The translations under genes and the position numbers were made by a program. A stretch of 64,000 nt of DNA from Micavibrio sp. (GTDB lineage: Bacteria > Pseudomonadota > Alphaproteobacteria > Micavibrionales > Micavibrionaceae), in assembly GCA_012960155.1 (NCBI GenBank), contig DUBU01000021.1, positions 1-64,000 on the forward strand, given 5' to 3'. The notes below the pieces were generated by a model. That model was given only the letters and a program-made list of their open reading frames with translations. It searched no databases and had not been told where the DNA came from. Below, one piece after another: positions 45,671-56,539 of the stretch (its first letter is position 1; every line of letters begins with the position of its first letter).

Positions 45671-46567
45671 ATGCTCTACAAACCAGTAACAAGTGCGACT
45701 ATCAAGATGAACAGATTATTTAACTTAGTTTTCGGTGCAATCCTTGTGGCAGGTCTCGTTCTGATCTCCCAACACAGTTTTGCGAATATGGGCATGGAAC
45801 CATGGGGTATCGACCTGCAGCATTCTGCAAGCCCGATCAAAGACCGCATCCACGACTTCCACACGCTCCTACTCTGGGTTATCTCAGCGATTGTAGTACT
45901 GGTTATGGTCTTGATGCTGGTTATCATGGTACGCTTTAACGCAAAAGCCAACCCAACACCATCGAAGACAACACATAACTTCCTGTTGGAAGTCATCTGG
46001 ACAGCACTGCCTGTTGTCATCCTGATCGCAATCGCTATTCCATCCATTCAGCTGCTGTACTACGAAGACCGCACAATTGATGCCGACATGACAATCAAAG
46101 TTGAAGGCCGTCAGTGGTATTGGAATTACACATATTTGTCAGATGAAGAAGGCGAAGATCTGCAATTTGATGCTTACCTTATTCCTGAAAAAGATATTGA
46201 TACCTCAAAAGGCCAGATGCGCTTGCTGTCTACAGACAATCAATTGGTTCTACCAATCGACACAGATATCGAAATTCTGGTAACGGCCGGTGCTGAAGAC
46301 GTATTGCACTCATATGCGATGCCTGCTTTCGGCATTAAAATGGACGCCGTACCGGGCCGCATGAACCATACATGGGTGCGCATTTCTAAAGAAGGCCGTT
46401 ACTACGGCCAGTGTTCCGAACTTTGCGGACAAGGCCACGCCTATATGCCATCCGAAGTCGTTGCTGTTTCTAAAGAAGAATACGCAGCATGGCTGGACGC
46501 TGCCAAAAACGGCACAGTGGCTTATGACGAATTCAAAGCAGGCTATGACCTGGCAAACGCACAATAA
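45671..46567 (+). CDS. coxB: Cytochrome c oxidase subunit II
   Basis: 298 aa. A signal/anchor (LFNLVFGAILVAGLVLISQ) precedes two membrane helices (about 58-85 and 98-122). The periplasmic cupredoxin domain holds the CuA ligands: HSYAMPAFGIKMD and CSELCGQGHAYMP (near 247-258). It takes electrons from cytochrome c. First gene of the oxidase block; coxA follows after 54 bp. The start at 45671 has AAGG upstream; an ATG at 45707 is also possible. Confidence 0.96.
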   Translation: MLYKPVTSATIKMNRLFNLVFGAILVAGLVLISQHSFANMGMEPWGIDLQHSASPIKDRIHDFHTLLLWVISAIVVLVMVLMLVIMVRFNAKANPTPSKTTHNFLLEVIWTALPVVILIAIAIPSIQLLYYEDRTIDADMTIKVEGRQWYWNYTYLSDEEGEDLQFDAYLIPEKDIDTSKGQMRLLSTDNQLVLPIDTDIEILVTAGAEDVLHSYAMPAFGIKMDAVPGRMNHTWVRISKEGRYYGQCSELCGQGHAYMPSEVVAVSKEEYAAWLDAAKNGTVAYDEFKAGYDLANAQ

Positions 46568-46594
46568 GTGCTGAATACTAACCAAATCGAGTAG

Positions 46595-48244
<1,650 letters not shown>

Positions 48245-48265
48245 GCTGAACAAAAGAACACCAAG

Positions 48266-48293
48266 AAGGCCGCTGATTTCAGCGGCCTTTTTT
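48266..48293 (+). terminator. Terminator after coxA
   Basis: An 11-bp stem AAGGCCGCTGA / TCAGCGGCCTT with a 2-nt loop region and a T6 run, about 20 nt after the coxA stop. Confidence 0.92.
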
Positions 48294-48330
48294 AATGCGC
48301 GCCACGGGTTCGGTTATTTGCATATTATTT

Positions 48331-48359
48331 TTGACAGCCCTTAACCTGCATGCTAGTCA
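48331..48359 (+). promoter_or_regulatory. Candidate sigma-70 promoter of pmbA
   Basis: A consensus TTGACA (48331-48336), a 17-nt spacer and TAGTCA (48354-48359), about 50 nt before the pmbA ATG. Confidence 0.5.
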
Positions 48360-48410
48360 TATTCATCAAAATAATTATGAACAATAAATAGAAAGACACA
48401 GGGGTTAAAT

Positions 48411-49724
48411 ATGTCCGACACATCGCGCATCTATACTCAGCTCGAAGATATTGCAAAAGAAGCAAAGCGCAAAGGCGCTACTGATACACGCGTTATTCTC
48501 AAACAAGCCGACAGCGTCAGCGCCGAAATTCTGAACGGCCGCCCTGTAGAGCTTGATAAAACAGAAAACGCAGCCATTCAGCTGGATGTATTCCTGGGCA
48601 AAAAACAAGCAACGACAATCATCCAATCCATGCGTGCCGAGAACATCTCAGCCGCCATCGACAGCGCCATTGCATCAGCCAAGCTATCCAGTGAAAACCC
48701 ATTCGCAGGTCTGGCAGAAAAATCACTGCTGACAACAACATGGTCAGATCCTGATATTTACGATGCGTCTGTACCAACGGTTGAAGAACTATTTGAAATG
48801 GCCAAGGAAACAGAAGCAGCAGGTATGCAGGAAAAGCGCGTTAAACAAAGCGACGGTGCCTCCGCAGGTCGTCAAAAATCACACCTGTTCCTGCTGCAAT
48901 CCAACGGTTTCCACGGTGATTACGAACGATCAAGCAGCTATATCTCTTCTGTTGTCATTGCAGAGAGCAACGGCCGTATGGAGCGCGCAGGTAATTCCGA
49001 TGCCGCGATCTACACAGCCGACCTGCAAGACACAAGCGAGATTGGCATGGAGGCTGCAAAGCGCGCATTGCAAAAATTAGACGCCCGTAAGGTAAAATCA
49101 GGCCAGTACCCTGTCGTATTCGACAAGCGCATTGCCAGCCGTCTAGTGGCTGAATTCGCCCAAGCGGTAAGTGGTAACGCTGTGGCCAAAGGCATGACAT
49201 TTCTTAAAGACGCCTTCGGTAAACAGGTTCTACCCAAAGGCATGAACATTGTTGATGATCCGACGATCAAACGCGGTCTGGGCTCACGCCCATTCAACAC
49301 AGAAGGCCTGACATCAACACGCAAGTTTCTGGTTGAAGACGGTAAGCTAGTCCGCTGGCTGGTGGATCTGAAATCAGCACGTCAGCTGGGCTTGGATATT
49401 CGCGATCATATCGCTGGAACAAGCAACCTGTTCATCGAAAATGGCGCTGACACGCCCGAAGATCTAATGTCAGACATCAAAGAAGGATTCCTTGTCACAG
49501 GCCTGATGGGCCATGGCGGCGATACTCTGACAGGCAATTTCAGCTTTGGCGCGAGCGGTCTTTGGATCCAGAACGGTAAACCGACATTTGCCGTCAGCGA
49601 AGTCACAATCTCTGGCGATATGAAAGACATGTTCGTTAACATGACAGCTGCGAACGACATGGACATGAAAAAACCATCTGCGCCCACCATGCGCATCGAA
49701 GGCATGACCATCGGCGGCAACTAA
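48411..49724 (+). CDS. pmbA: TldE/PmbA-family metalloprotease subunit
   Basis: 437 aa. Family features include the N-terminal domain (KGATDTRVILKQADSVSAEILNGRPVE), MAKETEAAGMQ and the C-terminal DMFVNMTAANDMDMKKPSAPTMRIEGMTIGG. PmbA/TldE partners the zinc-bearing TldD; the pair matures peptides such as microcins and degrades CcdA in E. coli. The partner tldD is convergent 76 bp away. The family HExxxH is not expected in TldE and is absent. Confidence 0.93.
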   Translation: MSDTSRIYTQLEDIAKEAKRKGATDTRVILKQADSVSAEILNGRPVELDKTENAAIQLDVFLGKKQATTIIQSMRAENISAAIDSAIASAKLSSENPFAGLAEKSLLTTTWSDPDIYDASVPTVEELFEMAKETEAAGMQEKRVKQSDGASAGRQKSHLFLLQSNGFHGDYERSSSYISSVVIAESNGRMERAGNSDAAIYTADLQDTSEIGMEAAKRALQKLDARKVKSGQYPVVFDKRIASRLVAEFAQAVSGNAVAKGMTFLKDAFGKQVLPKGMNIVDDPTIKRGLGSRPFNTEGLTSTRKFLVEDGKLVRWLVDLKSARQLGLDIRDHIAGTSNLFIENGADTPEDLMSDIKEGFLVTGLMGHGGDTLTGNFSFGASGLWIQNGKPTFAVSEVTISGDMKDMFVNMTAANDMDMKKPSAPTMRIEGMTIGGN

Positions 49725-49750
49725 CCCAATCGCAACCATTACGAATAAAC

Positions 49751-49780
49751 AAAAGGCGCTTGAAACCAAGCGCCTTTTTC
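49751..49780. terminator. Bidirectional terminator between pmbA and tldD
   Basis: A stem AAAGGCGCTTG / CAAGCGCCTTT with a short loop and T/A tracts between the convergent genes. Confidence 0.9.
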
Positions 49781-49800
49781 TTACCCCAGCAAAGTCTGTT

Positions 49801-51258
49801 TTATGGTTTTGGCTTAGATGGTCCTCTACCGCCTACGGTGATCCCGTCCATTCTTACAGTCGGCTGACCGATACCAACAGGAACGCCTTGTCCTGATTTA
49901 CCGCATACACCAACACCCGGATCAAGCTCTAGATCATCACCCAGCATTTTAATCTGCTTCATGGATTCTGGTCCGTTGCCGATCATTGTGGCGCCCTTAA
50001 TCGGCTCACAAATCTTACCGTTACGAATGCGGTAGGCTTCTGTCATTTCGAACACATACTCACCGCTCACGATATCAACGGAGCCGCCGCCGAAATTCGC
50101 GGCAAACACACCGTCCTTCACAGACGCGATAATCTCTTCATGATCATACGTGCTGCCAGCGGCCTTCATGAAGGTTGTCGTCATGCGCGGCATAGGCGCG
50201 TATTCGTAACCCTGACGACGTCCGTTACCTGTTGGGGCTACGCCCATCAAACGCGCATTCATGCGGTCTTGCATATACCCTTTCAAAACACCGTCTTCAA
50301 TCAAGACGTTCTCTTGTGTCGGTACGCCTTCATCATCAAAATTCAATGAACCGCGACGATCGGCAATATCACCCTGATCAATCACTGTCACGCCTTTAGA
50401 TGCCACTTGCTGACCAACCTTGCCTGAAAACGCAGACGACCCTTTGCGGTTAAAATCGCCTTCCAGACCATGGCCAACAGCTTCGTGCAGCATCACACCA
50501 GGCCAGCCCGGATTAAGAACCACTGACATCTCGCCTGCTGGCGCATCAACAGATTCCAGATTAACTTCCGCTTGTCTGATGGCATCATCCGCCAGAGCCT
50601 TCCAGACCTTCTCATCAAACAAATCTTCTAGGGCATAACGGCCACCGGTTGCAGTCGAACCTTTTTCACTACGTCCGTTCTTCTCCAGAACCGCCGCTAC
50701 ACGCAGCTGAACAAGCGGACGGATATCTGCCATGCGCTCACCGTCTTCACGGATAATTTGCACAGCTTGTGTTTCAGATGAAATCGCTACAGTAGCCTGC
50801 TTAACTTTAGGATCTTTGCTACGAACATAAGCATCAATTTTTTGCAAAAGCTCAATCTTGCGCTTTTTCTCGATCGCGGCAATCGGATCTTCTTCGGTAA
50901 ATAACAAAGAACGGCTCGGCGCTGTTGCCAAAGACGTTGTGCCACCTTTGGCAAAAGTGCTCATTTGTCCAACTGTATCAGCCGCATCCAGTATAGCTTT
51001 TTCAGAAAATTCATTGCTTGTCGCATAGGCAAACGCATCATTGGCAATAAAGCGCAAACCAAAACCTTCGCTTAGGCTGCTGCTATTTGTGCTCAGGCGC
51101 CCTTCATCCCAGACCAGAGTCTCTGCTTTACGCTGTTCCATAAACAGCTCACCGCCATCAGAACCTTGCAAACCGTCCATGACAATACGGCGTACGCGTG
51201 CCGGATCCATATTGGTGTCGGCATAAAAAAGTTTGTCGGTCTTTTTAAGAGCGCTCAT
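49801..51258 (-). CDS. tldD: Metalloprotease TldD
   Basis: 485 aa. The zinc motif HEAVGHGLEGDFNRKGSSAF (HExxxH near 256-261) and the C-terminal GVCGKSGQGVPVGIGQPTV carrying the third ligand Cys are conserved. Forms the TldD-TldE heterodimer with PmbA. TAGGGAG precedes the ATG. Position between coxBA and ctaB is common in alphaproteobacteria, where tldD often accompanies the cox block. Confidence 0.95.
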   Translation of the reverse strand: MSALKKTDKLFYADTNMDPARVRRIVMDGLQGSDGGELFMEQRKAETLVWDEGRLSTNSSSLSEGFGLRFIANDAFAYATSNEFSEKAILDAADTVGQMSTFAKGGTTSLATAPSRSLLFTEEDPIAAIEKKRKIELLQKIDAYVRSKDPKVKQATVAISSETQAVQIIREDGERMADIRPLVQLRVAAVLEKNGRSEKGSTATGGRYALEDLFDEKVWKALADDAIRQAEVNLESVDAPAGEMSVVLNPGWPGVMLHEAVGHGLEGDFNRKGSSAFSGKVGQQVASKGVTVIDQGDIADRRGSLNFDDEGVPTQENVLIEDGVLKGYMQDRMNARLMGVAPTGNGRRQGYEYAPMPRMTTTFMKAAGSTYDHEEIIASVKDGVFAANFGGGSVDIVSGEYVFEMTEAYRIRNGKICEPIKGATMIGNGPESMKQIKMLGDDLELDPGVGVCGKSGQGVPVGIGQPTVRMDGITVGGRGPSKPKP

Positions 51259-51383
51259 GATATCTCCCTATATATTTATGTCTTATGGCTATTAATTTGC
51301 TTTCTAGCACCCGATATGAAAAAAAGCAAAAGTTTATTTGCCTGCGCGGCCAACCATGCTAATAGAAGGCATACGAGGAAATT

Positions 51384-52289
51384 ATGAGTACGGATACATC
51401 CATACATAGCGGCATTCACGGCGAGACAAACGAGTCCCGTATCAGCGATTTTTATGCGCTGCTGAAGCCGCGCGTCATGTCTCTGGTCGTATTCAGCGGC
51501 TTTGCCGGCATGTGGGTGGCACCAGGCTTTAATTCCCTACATCCGCTGCTCGCCTGTATCGCTATGTTCTGCCTTGCCATTGGCGCTGGCGCGTCAGGTG
51601 CGATCAATATGTGGTACGAGCGCGATATCGACGCGATCATGAACCGTACCAAAAACCGCCCTCTGCCTTTAGGGCGCATGCATCCAGACGAAGCCTTGGG
51701 CTTTGCCGTTACGCTTTCCTTGCTGTCCTTCATGTTAATGGGTCTTGCACTCAACTGGGTCGCCGCTGGCTTACTGGCTTTTGCGAACTTCTTTTACGTT
51801 GTGATTTACACCATGTGGCTAAAGCGCCGCACACCGCAAAATATTGTTATCGGCGGTGCCGCAGGCGCTTTCCCGCCTATGATCGGCTGGGCAGCTGTAA
51901 CAGGTGATATTACACTCTTCCCGATCCTGATGTTTATGATCATCTTCATGTGGACACCGCCGCATTTCTGGGCGCTGTCATTATTTGCTAATGAAGATTA
52001 CAAACGTGCCAATATTCCGATGATGACCGTCACGGCGGGCGCACGCTCAACCAAAATTCAAATGCTGGTATACACAATCCTGCTCTTCCCCTTGCCTATC
52101 CTGCCATATTTCTTAGGATATGCGGGCATTGGCTATGCAATTGCTGCTACAGCCCTTGGCGGATTTTTTGTGTTCACAGCCGTGAAGGTTCTTTTTGATA
52201 ACGGCCTGAAAAGTGCTAAATTGATGTTCGGATATTCTGTATTCTACCTATTCGCCATCTTTTTGGCCCTTATGATTGACTCGTTTTAG
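51384..52289 (+). CDS. ctaB: Protoheme IX farnesyltransferase (haem O synthase)
   Basis: 301 aa, about nine membrane helices, UbiA superfamily. NMWYERDIDAIMNRTKNRPL (near residue 75) is the Asp-rich motif with the NxxxDxxxD form of CtaB/COX10, and KPRVMSLVVFSGFAGMWVAP is its usual N-terminus. It adds the farnesyl group to haem B for haem A synthesis. First gene of the run ctaB-coxF-ctaG-coxC-DUF983-surf1. Confidence 0.96.
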   Translation: MSTDTSIHSGIHGETNESRISDFYALLKPRVMSLVVFSGFAGMWVAPGFNSLHPLLACIAMFCLAIGAGASGAINMWYERDIDAIMNRTKNRPLPLGRMHPDEALGFAVTLSLLSFMLMGLALNWVAAGLLAFANFFYVVIYTMWLKRRTPQNIVIGGAAGAFPPMIGWAAVTGDITLFPILMFMIIFMWTPPHFWALSLFANEDYKRANIPMMTVTAGARSTKIQMLVYTILLFPLPILPYFLGYAGIGYAIAATALGGFFVFTAVKVLFDNGLKSAKLMFGYSVFYLFAIFLALMIDSF

Positions 52290-52297
52290 GAGTTCCC

Positions 52298-52789
52298 ATG
52301 CCGCATAGCGAAGTACATAAAACAAAAAAGAAAAAGAACTGGGCCGTTATGGGTCTGATCTTTTTATGGTGTGTACTGATCTTCAGCCTGACCATCGTTA
52401 AAATGGCGCGCGCTGAACCCCTACACCACGCAAAGTCTTACGATATGCCGCAAGGCGTACACGAAGAAGACCGCCGCGATTATCAGGAAACCGTTAAGAC
52501 CACCGAAGAAGAGTGGAAAAACGATTACCTTGAAAACAAAGCGCCCGTACGCATGGGTATCCAAGAAGACATGGACGCCGCGCGCGAAGAGCACAGAAAT
52601 CATATCGTAGTCACTGAAGAAGACTGGATTCAAGATTGGGAAGCCAAAACGGCAGAACGTAGCGAAGCCGAGCTAGTCACAGATGAAACGCGCGACGCAC
52701 ATGATAGAAATTTAAGCGAAAAGCCTAAAGAGTGGTGGGAACAGTGGGTCGAAAAATATAACGATCCCGACTACGACAAAAACGAATAA
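52298..52789 (+). CDS. CoxF-like protein with a duplicated acidic C-terminal tail
   Basis: 163 aa. Residues 1-37 (KKKKNWAVMGLIFLWCVLIF, one membrane helix, positive inside) resemble the small alphaproteobacterial CoxF proteins found between ctaB and ctaG. Usual CoxF proteins end soon after the helix; this one continues for about 125 residues of Glu/Asp/Lys/Trp-rich sequence. Two copies of a 37-residue unit are visible (TEEEWKNDYLENK near 69-81, TEEDWIQDWEAKT near 106-118), with a third weaker Trp motif (KEWWEQWVEKYND, 144-156). Stop overlaps the ctaG ATG by 1 nt. Function of the tail is unknown. Confidence 0.75.
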   Translation: MPHSEVHKTKKKKNWAVMGLIFLWCVLIFSLTIVKMARAEPLHHAKSYDMPQGVHEEDRRDYQETVKTTEEEWKNDYLENKAPVRMGIQEDMDAAREEHRNHIVVTEEDWIQDWEAKTAERSEAELVTDETRDAHDRNLSEKPKEWWEQWVEKYNDPDYDKNE

Positions 52790-53409
52790 TGGACGATCAG
52801 GACCTTATCAGAAAAAACAGACGTATGGGTCTGTATGTCATACTGACCGTAGTTTTTATGGTTGGTTTGTCATTTGCGTCCGTGCCCTTATATAATCTGT
52901 TTTGTCAGGTCACAGGCTATGGCGGCACAACCCAAACTGCCGAAGCATTACCAAGCAAGGTTATAGAAGACCGCACCATCACCATCCGCTTCAACACTGA
53001 TGTCGCGCCCGACCTGCCATGGGAATTCGAAGCCGAGAAGAAAACAGTCTCTGTGCATCCCGGACAAAAAGGCCTGATCACATATCGTGCCAAAAGCTTG
53101 TCTGACTTGCCTGTTGCCGGCGCTGCGCTTTACAACGTAATCCCCCTTAAAGCAGGTCAGTATTTCCACAAAGTACAGTGTTTCTGCTTTGAAGAGCAGA
53201 TTTTAGAACCGGGACAAGAAGTGTCCATGCCCGTAATGTTCTATGTAGATCCATCGATTGCCGATGATCCGGGCATGTCCGATGTTAATCACATCACTTT
53301 ATCTTATACTTTTTATAAAACAGAGACAGAGGCGCTTGAACAAGCGCTCGAAGACTTCTACAATCAAGCGCCCGAAACTTCGGAGACGAAGAACCCGGGA
53401 GAAATATAA
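52789..53409 (+). CDS. ctaG: Cytochrome c oxidase copper chaperone CtaG (Cox11)
   Basis: 206 aa. One N-terminal membrane helix (MGLYVILTVVFMVGLSFASV) followed by SVPLYNLFCQVTGYGGTTQ and the periplasmic immunoglobulin-like domain with the copper site KVQCFCFEEQ (near 130). Delivers Cu(I) to the CuB site of subunit I. Translation is coupled to the CoxF-like gene (TAATG). Confidence 0.96.
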   Translation: MDDQDLIRKNRRMGLYVILTVVFMVGLSFASVPLYNLFCQVTGYGGTTQTAEALPSKVIEDRTITIRFNTDVAPDLPWEFEAEKKTVSVHPGQKGLITYRAKSLSDLPVAGAALYNVIPLKAGQYFHKVQCFCFEEQILEPGQEVSMPVMFYVDPSIADDPGMSDVNHITLSYTFYKTETEALEQALEDFYNQAPETSETKNPGEI

Positions 53410-53441
53410 TATGCCTGCAGATACTATGACGGAGAGTAAGA

Positions 53442-54314
53442 ATGGCTGAAGAAATCGAATACGGCACAACAGGTAAACCACACCCTTACCATTTGGTAAG
53501 ACCTAGCATTTGGCCAATGGTTGGCGCATTTTCAGCGGGTTTACTAGCTGTTGGCGCAGTCTTGTATATGCACGGCGTTGAATTTGCAGGACAGGCCGTA
53601 GGCTTGAAAGGCGTGATTATCGGCTTGATGGCCGTTCTGGCGACAATGTTTTTCTGGTGGAAAGATGTACTCTTCGAAGCCGTCACAGAAAAAGCGCATA
53701 CGCCAATCGCTAAAATCGGTATGCGTTATGGCATGGCATTGTTCATTGCGTCCGAAGTCATGTTCTTCGTAGCATTCTTCTGGGCGTTCTTTGACGCGAG
53801 CATCTATGCGAATGATGCCAAACAATTCCTGCGCGCAGAACATACTGGCGGTATCTGGCCGCCTCAAGGTCTGGAAACAATTGCAGCCTTTGACATTCCG
53901 TTCCTGATGACCATGATCCTGTTGCTATCCGGCTGTACCGTGACATGGGCACACCACGCTATCCTTGAAGGCAAGCAAGAAGAAACAATCAAAGCACTGG
54001 GCATCACAGTATTTCTGGGCGTGTTCTTCCTGTGCTTCCAGGTTTACGAATATGCGCATTCCCATTTCGGTTTCTCAGACGGTATTTACCCATCAACATT
54101 CTACATGGCCACAGGCTTTCACGGCTTCCACGTATTCGTAGGCACGCTGTTCCTGCTGGTATGCTGGATACGTGCGAAAAAAGGTCACTTCACAAAAGAC
54201 TCCCATTTCGGTTTCGAAGCGGCCGCATGGTACTGGCACTTTGTTGACGTTGTATGGCTGTTCCTGTTTGTTGCCGTTTACTTCTGGGGTAACGATATTG
54301 GTGTCGGCCAGTAA
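53442..54314 (+). CDS. coxC: Cytochrome c oxidase subunit III
   Basis: 290 aa with seven membrane helices. HPYHLVRPSIWPMVGAFSAG, the conserved Glu segment FIASEVMFFVAFFWAFFDAS, STFYMATGFHGFHVFVGTLF and the ending WYWHFVDVVWLFLFVAVYFW are all diagnostic. Stabilises proton uptake by subunit I. 32 bp after ctaG. Confidence 0.97.
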   Translation: MAEEIEYGTTGKPHPYHLVRPSIWPMVGAFSAGLLAVGAVLYMHGVEFAGQAVGLKGVIIGLMAVLATMFFWWKDVLFEAVTEKAHTPIAKIGMRYGMALFIASEVMFFVAFFWAFFDASIYANDAKQFLRAEHTGGIWPPQGLETIAAFDIPFLMTMILLLSGCTVTWAHHAILEGKQEETIKALGITVFLGVFFLCFQVYEYAHSHFGFSDGIYPSTFYMATGFHGFHVFVGTLFLLVCWIRAKKGHFTKDSHFGFEAAAWYWHFVDVVWLFLFVAVYFWGNDIGVGQ

Positions 54315-54328
54315 TCCGTGAGAACATC

Positions 54329-54706
54329 ATGGCCACATCTTTATTACCGGACAGTGAACTAATCAAACAGGCATGGGCCTGTAAATGTCCCAAATGTGGC
54401 CAAGGTGATCTCTACAAGGATCGCATACAACCCACCATTAATGAAAAATGCCCGTCGTGTGGCATGGAATTATCAGAACATGATTGCGGCGACGGCGCCG
54501 CCGTGTTTCTGATCTTTGTTCTAGGCTTCCTGCTAGTACCAGCAGCATTGTTACTGCAAAAACTCGCCGAACCGCCACTATGGGTTCATATTATAGTCTG
54601 GAGCATCGTAACCGTCGGCTTAACCGTACTAGCCATGCGCCCCTTAAAAGCCTATATCATTGCCCTACAGTTCAAACATAGACCGGGCAGCTGGAAAGAC
54701 TCTTAA
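54329..54706 (+). CDS. DUF983 zinc-ribbon membrane protein
   Basis: 125 aa. Two CxxC pairs (CKCPKCGQGDLY, CPSCGMELSEHDCGDG) form a zinc ribbon, followed by two membrane helices (AVFLIFVLGFLLVPAALLL; VHIIVWSIVTVGLTVLAM). DUF983 genes occur between coxC and surf1 throughout the alphaproteobacteria, suggesting a part in oxidase biogenesis, but no biochemical role is established. It is 14 bp after coxC. Confidence 0.88.
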   Translation: MATSLLPDSELIKQAWACKCPKCGQGDLYKDRIQPTINEKCPSCGMELSEHDCGDGAAVFLIFVLGFLLVPAALLLQKLAEPPLWVHIIVWSIVTVGLTVLAMRPLKAYIIALQFKHRPGSWKDS

Positions 54707-54720
54707 CTAGGGAGGCATCA

Positions 54721-55449
54721 TTGGCCTTACGAAAACCACCAATCATCGCGACCGTCCTTACTATTATGGGCATCGCCGTCCTGTGCACCCTTGGCACGTG
54801 GCAGTTACAGCGCCTTGAATGGAAAGAAGGCCTGCTAGCCCGCATTGCCTTAGAAACCTCTTATGAAACCGTGATACCGGCGAGCGATATTGAGACACTA
54901 GCGTATAGCAGTGATAAAAACCTGTATAAGCGCGGCACAATCTATGGCCGTTTTACAGGACAAACACGGTATCTGATGCCCCGTACGCATGAGGGGAAAT
55001 CAGGGAAAAACGTTATCGCGCCCTTCATTACCGATAACAATCAATTCATTATCGTAGATCTCGGCTGGCTGCCGTTTGATCATGAAGGCATCAATGAATT
55101 CGATTTAAACCGCACCGCCTTACAAGGCGTTCTACGCCGCCCCGACGGTAAAAACTGGCTAACCCCCGCCAATGATGACGCCAGCGGCATATGGTACGCC
55201 ATCGACTTTGATAATCTCGGACAAGGGTTTGTGCCCCAAGGCTATAACGTAATGCCTGCCGTATTCTACAGCGAAGGCGATTTGCCTTTCGCCCATGACG
55301 GTTTAATTGCACATACTGCAGGTTGGCAGCCGCCAAACAACCACCTGTCCTATGCTTTCTTCTGGTTCATTATGGCAGGCGTTCTGGCTGTAATCTTCGC
55401 CCTGCGCTTTGTAAAAGAGCCAACCCCAAAGGCCCAAGACAATGACTGA
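54721..55449 (+). CDS. SURF1-family oxidase assembly factor
   Basis: 242 aa starting at TTG (GGGAGG 5 nt upstream). First membrane helix followed by the SURF1 hallmark GTWQLQRLEWKEGLLARI; RYLMPRTHEGKSGKNVIAPF and FIIVDLGWLPFD follow; a second helix lies near the C-terminus (SYAFFWFIMAGVLAVIFAL). It helps insert haem A into subunit I. Its stop overlaps the next gene's start (8 nt). Confidence 0.94.
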   Translation: MALRKPPIIATVLTIMGIAVLCTLGTWQLQRLEWKEGLLARIALETSYETVIPASDIETLAYSSDKNLYKRGTIYGRFTGQTRYLMPRTHEGKSGKNVIAPFITDNNQFIIVDLGWLPFDHEGINEFDLNRTALQGVLRRPDGKNWLTPANDDASGIWYAIDFDNLGQGFVPQGYNVMPAVFYSEGDLPFAHDGLIAHTAGWQPPNNHLSYAFFWFIMAGVLAVIFALRFVKEPTPKAQDND

Positions 55450-56521
55450 ATATCTGACATTCCCCGCACGTACACTGCGTGACTTTGCCGCTACCATCAT
55501 GCAATCAGGCGGCTTTACAGCAGACGAAGCCGCCATTACAGCCGACAGTCTTATCCTGTCCAACTTGCTAGGCCATGATTCGCATGGCGTTATGCGCGTA
55601 ACCGAATATATGTCTTTCCTAAAGAACGGAGAACTCTTCAGCGGCAAGCAATTAGAAACCCTTAAAGAGACGGAAAATAGCCTCTGGGTGAACGGTCATT
55701 ACGGTCTGGGACAAGTACAAATGTCGCGCTTTCTCGATCAACTCGTTGCCAAAGCTAAAACGCAAGCCGTCGTCTGCGGCGCCATGCAGGATTGCGCGCA
55801 TATCGGCCGCTTGGGCGAGTGGAGCGAACGCTTAGGGGCAAAAGGTTTTGCCGCGATTGTATGCGCCAATGACAATGGCACTTTGCAATTCGTAACGCCC
55901 CCTGGTGGCAAACAAGGCCGCACCAGTACAAACCCCATGGCTCTAGCCATCCCGCTACCTGATAATGATGTCTTTAGTCTGGATATCTCCACCAGCGCCG
56001 TTGCGGTCGGTAAAATAAAGCTCGCCTATCAATCTGGCGAACGTGTCGCTGAAGGGCTTTTACAAGACGCTGAGGGCAGCCCGACCACTGACCCGTCAGT
56101 AATGTTCACAGAACCCAAAGGCACCTTACAGAGCTTTGGCGGCGCACAGAGCTATAAAGGATTTGGCCTTTCTATGTTTGTAGACTTGCTGGTCGCAGGT
56201 TTAAGCGGCGGCTTTGCGCCGCCCGCCCCCGATAGCGCTCTGGCATCAAATAATGTCACGGTCACACTCTGGAACCCTGAATATTTTGCAGGGGTCGCTC
56301 ATATGCAAGCCGAGGCTGAAAAATATCTGGATTTTGTCAGGCAAACAGAACCGGCACCGGATAAGCCGCCCGTACGTGTTGCTGGCGATCGCGCCAAGCA
56401 AGAGAAATCAAAGCGCGAAGCAGGTGGCGTTGCGATCTCTCGCGGAACATTGGAAAAGCTCGTACGTCTGGCAGGTCACTGTAATGCCGCCGTTCCTGAC
56501 GCCATTACAAGCAAACTATAG
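55442..56521 (+). CDS. Ldh-family (malate/L-lactate/sulfolactate-type) NAD(P) oxidoreductase
   Basis: 359 aa, family length. NLLGHDSHGVMRVTEYM holds the catalytic His, and PPGGKQGRTSTNPMALAIP and DISTSAVAVGKI are typical of the unusual Ldh_2 NAD(P) fold. Members reduce 2-oxoacids (malate, sulfolactate, ureidoglycolate and others); the substrate is not determinable here. Its overlap with surf1 suggests co-transcription rather than shared function. Confidence 0.88.
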   Translation: MTEYLTFPARTLRDFAATIMQSGGFTADEAAITADSLILSNLLGHDSHGVMRVTEYMSFLKNGELFSGKQLETLKETENSLWVNGHYGLGQVQMSRFLDQLVAKAKTQAVVCGAMQDCAHIGRLGEWSERLGAKGFAAIVCANDNGTLQFVTPPGGKQGRTSTNPMALAIPLPDNDVFSLDISTSAVAVGKIKLAYQSGERVAEGLLQDAEGSPTTDPSVMFTEPKGTLQSFGGAQSYKGFGLSMFVDLLVAGLSGGFAPPAPDSALASNNVTVTLWNPEYFAGVAHMQAEAEKYLDFVRQTEPAPDKPPVRVAGDRAKQEKSKREAGGVAISRGTLEKLVRLAGHCNAAVPDAITSKL

Positions 56522-56539
56522 ATAAGTAAGATTTTAGGA

